Shown: positions 5,898-6,163 of the stretch, one piece after another
Layout: each line of letters begins with the position of its first letter
Numbering within the stretch: the stretch's first letter is position 1
From: Phycisphaerales bacterium
GTDB taxonomy: Bacteria; Planctomycetota; Phycisphaerae; Tepidisphaerales; Tepidisphaeraceae
DNA: 6,163 nucleotides
Reading direction: 5' to 3'
Assembly (NCBI GenBank): GCA_028288775.1
Contig: JAQGHP010000370.1
Coordinates: forward strand, 1 to 6,163
Made by a program: the position numbers and the translations under genes
The notes under the pieces: model-generated
What the model was told of the DNA's origin: nothing
Databases searched by the model: none
What the model saw: only the letters and a program-made list of their open reading frames with translations

Positions 5898-6075
5898 TTT
5901 ACCTATCGTGCATGGCCAGTTACTACTCCGATCCGCCGAAGTTGCATCGGCCAAAAAGGGTTGGCCGTGGAAATTCTGTCGGGCCGCCGCGTCAGGATGC
6001 CTCGCGTACTGCCGGTTTATCTTACCGCAAGCCCGCCGCTTTGGGCACGAAATTTAGCCGGGCGCGGACATGCCC

Positions 6076-6081
6076 TATACT
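6076..6081 (+). promoter_or_regulatory. Candidate -10 box placed for a leaderless transcript
   Basis: TATACT matches the sigma-70 -10 consensus at five of six bases and ends 6 nt before ATG 6088, so transcription would begin at or next to the start codon. The -35 region at a 17-nt spacing (6053-6058, TTTAGC) is weak. No Shine-Dalgarno lies before ATG 6088, which agrees with leaderless translation. Confidence 0.45.
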
Positions 6082-6087
6082 TCCTGC

Positions 6088-6163
6088 ATGAACCGCGCCT
6101 TTCAAATCCTCGTGACGCTCGCCTGGGGCCTTTGGTTCGGCGGGCTTGTCATGCTGTTTATTT
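6088..6163 (+). CDS. Membrane protein, 3' part missing (DUF4149-like start)
   Basis: Only 25 codons lie in the window: MNRAFQILVTLAWGLWFGG and then LVMLFI. This is one hydrophobic segment with a LWFGGLV sequence. It resembles the first membrane helix of small DUF4149-type membrane proteins, whose N termini often read LWLGGLV, but the fragment is too short to be sure. An in-frame ATG at 6070 would add six residues (MPYTSC). I prefer 6088 because the -10-like box at 6076-6081 would then lie upstream rather than inside the gene. The function is unknown. Confidence 0.55.
   Translation, partial: MNRAFQILVTLAWGLWFGGLVMLFI

Noticed and set aside
5948..5967. Small hairpin CGGCCAA / TTGGCCG with a 6-nt loop, considered as a terminator.
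   Set aside because: No T-tract follows on either strand, and it lies upstream of both neighbouring genes; a 7-bp stem can arise by chance.
5824..6091. Two short plus-strand open frames of 77 and 85 codons (5824-6057 and 5834-6091).
   Set aside because: Both begin by translating the 52-nt hairpin, show no recognisable protein features, and have no ribosome binding site.

Overview
The window is GC-rich and gene-dense. It holds an ABC-2 export pair, a small DUF559 (Vsr-like) nuclease gene, a glutamate dehydrogenase gene, a secreted protein of unknown function on the opposite strand, and the first codons of a membrane protein. The source is probably a planctomycete-type (PVC group) bacterium, possibly Phycisphaerae. 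This is inferred from the style of the ABC ATPase (a PDYFG-type sequence where the Q-loop lies, and an LSRGM signature), weak Shine-Dalgarno signals, AATCTCA-type heptad repeats and hairpin repeats between genes. No marker gene in the window fixes the taxonomy.

Layout: 1-812 (+) is an ABC transporter ATPase cut inside Walker A at the window edge. 813-868 is a gap filled by a 7-bp-period repeat that ends exactly at the next start codon. 869-2995 (+) is a fused two-half ABC-2 permease. 3014-3643 is a repeat-rich island. In it, two direct copies of a REP-like hairpin element (R1 and R2) bracket the DUF559 nuclease gene (3097-3480), and a third copy (R3) lies inverted just after R2. 3748-5031 (+) is glutamate dehydrogenase. 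5035-5097 is a second heptad array in the opposite orientation, containing a perfect 18-bp palindrome; it fills the gap between two convergent genes. 5114-5791 (-) is a signal-peptide-bearing protein with a low-complexity Ala/Asp/Pro/Lys linker. 5846-5897 is a long near-perfect hairpin. 6088-6163 (+) is the 5' end of a membrane protein with a -10 box placed as for a leaderless transcript.

The ATPase and permease should form one exporter. The nuclease, dehydrogenase and secreted protein have no obvious functional link to it or to each other. The most notable feature is intergenic: almost every gap carries a structured or periodic repeat. The R1-nuclease-R2 module is the best candidate for an undescribed mobile or repeat-propagating unit. 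That role is an inference; the sequence shows only the arrangement.
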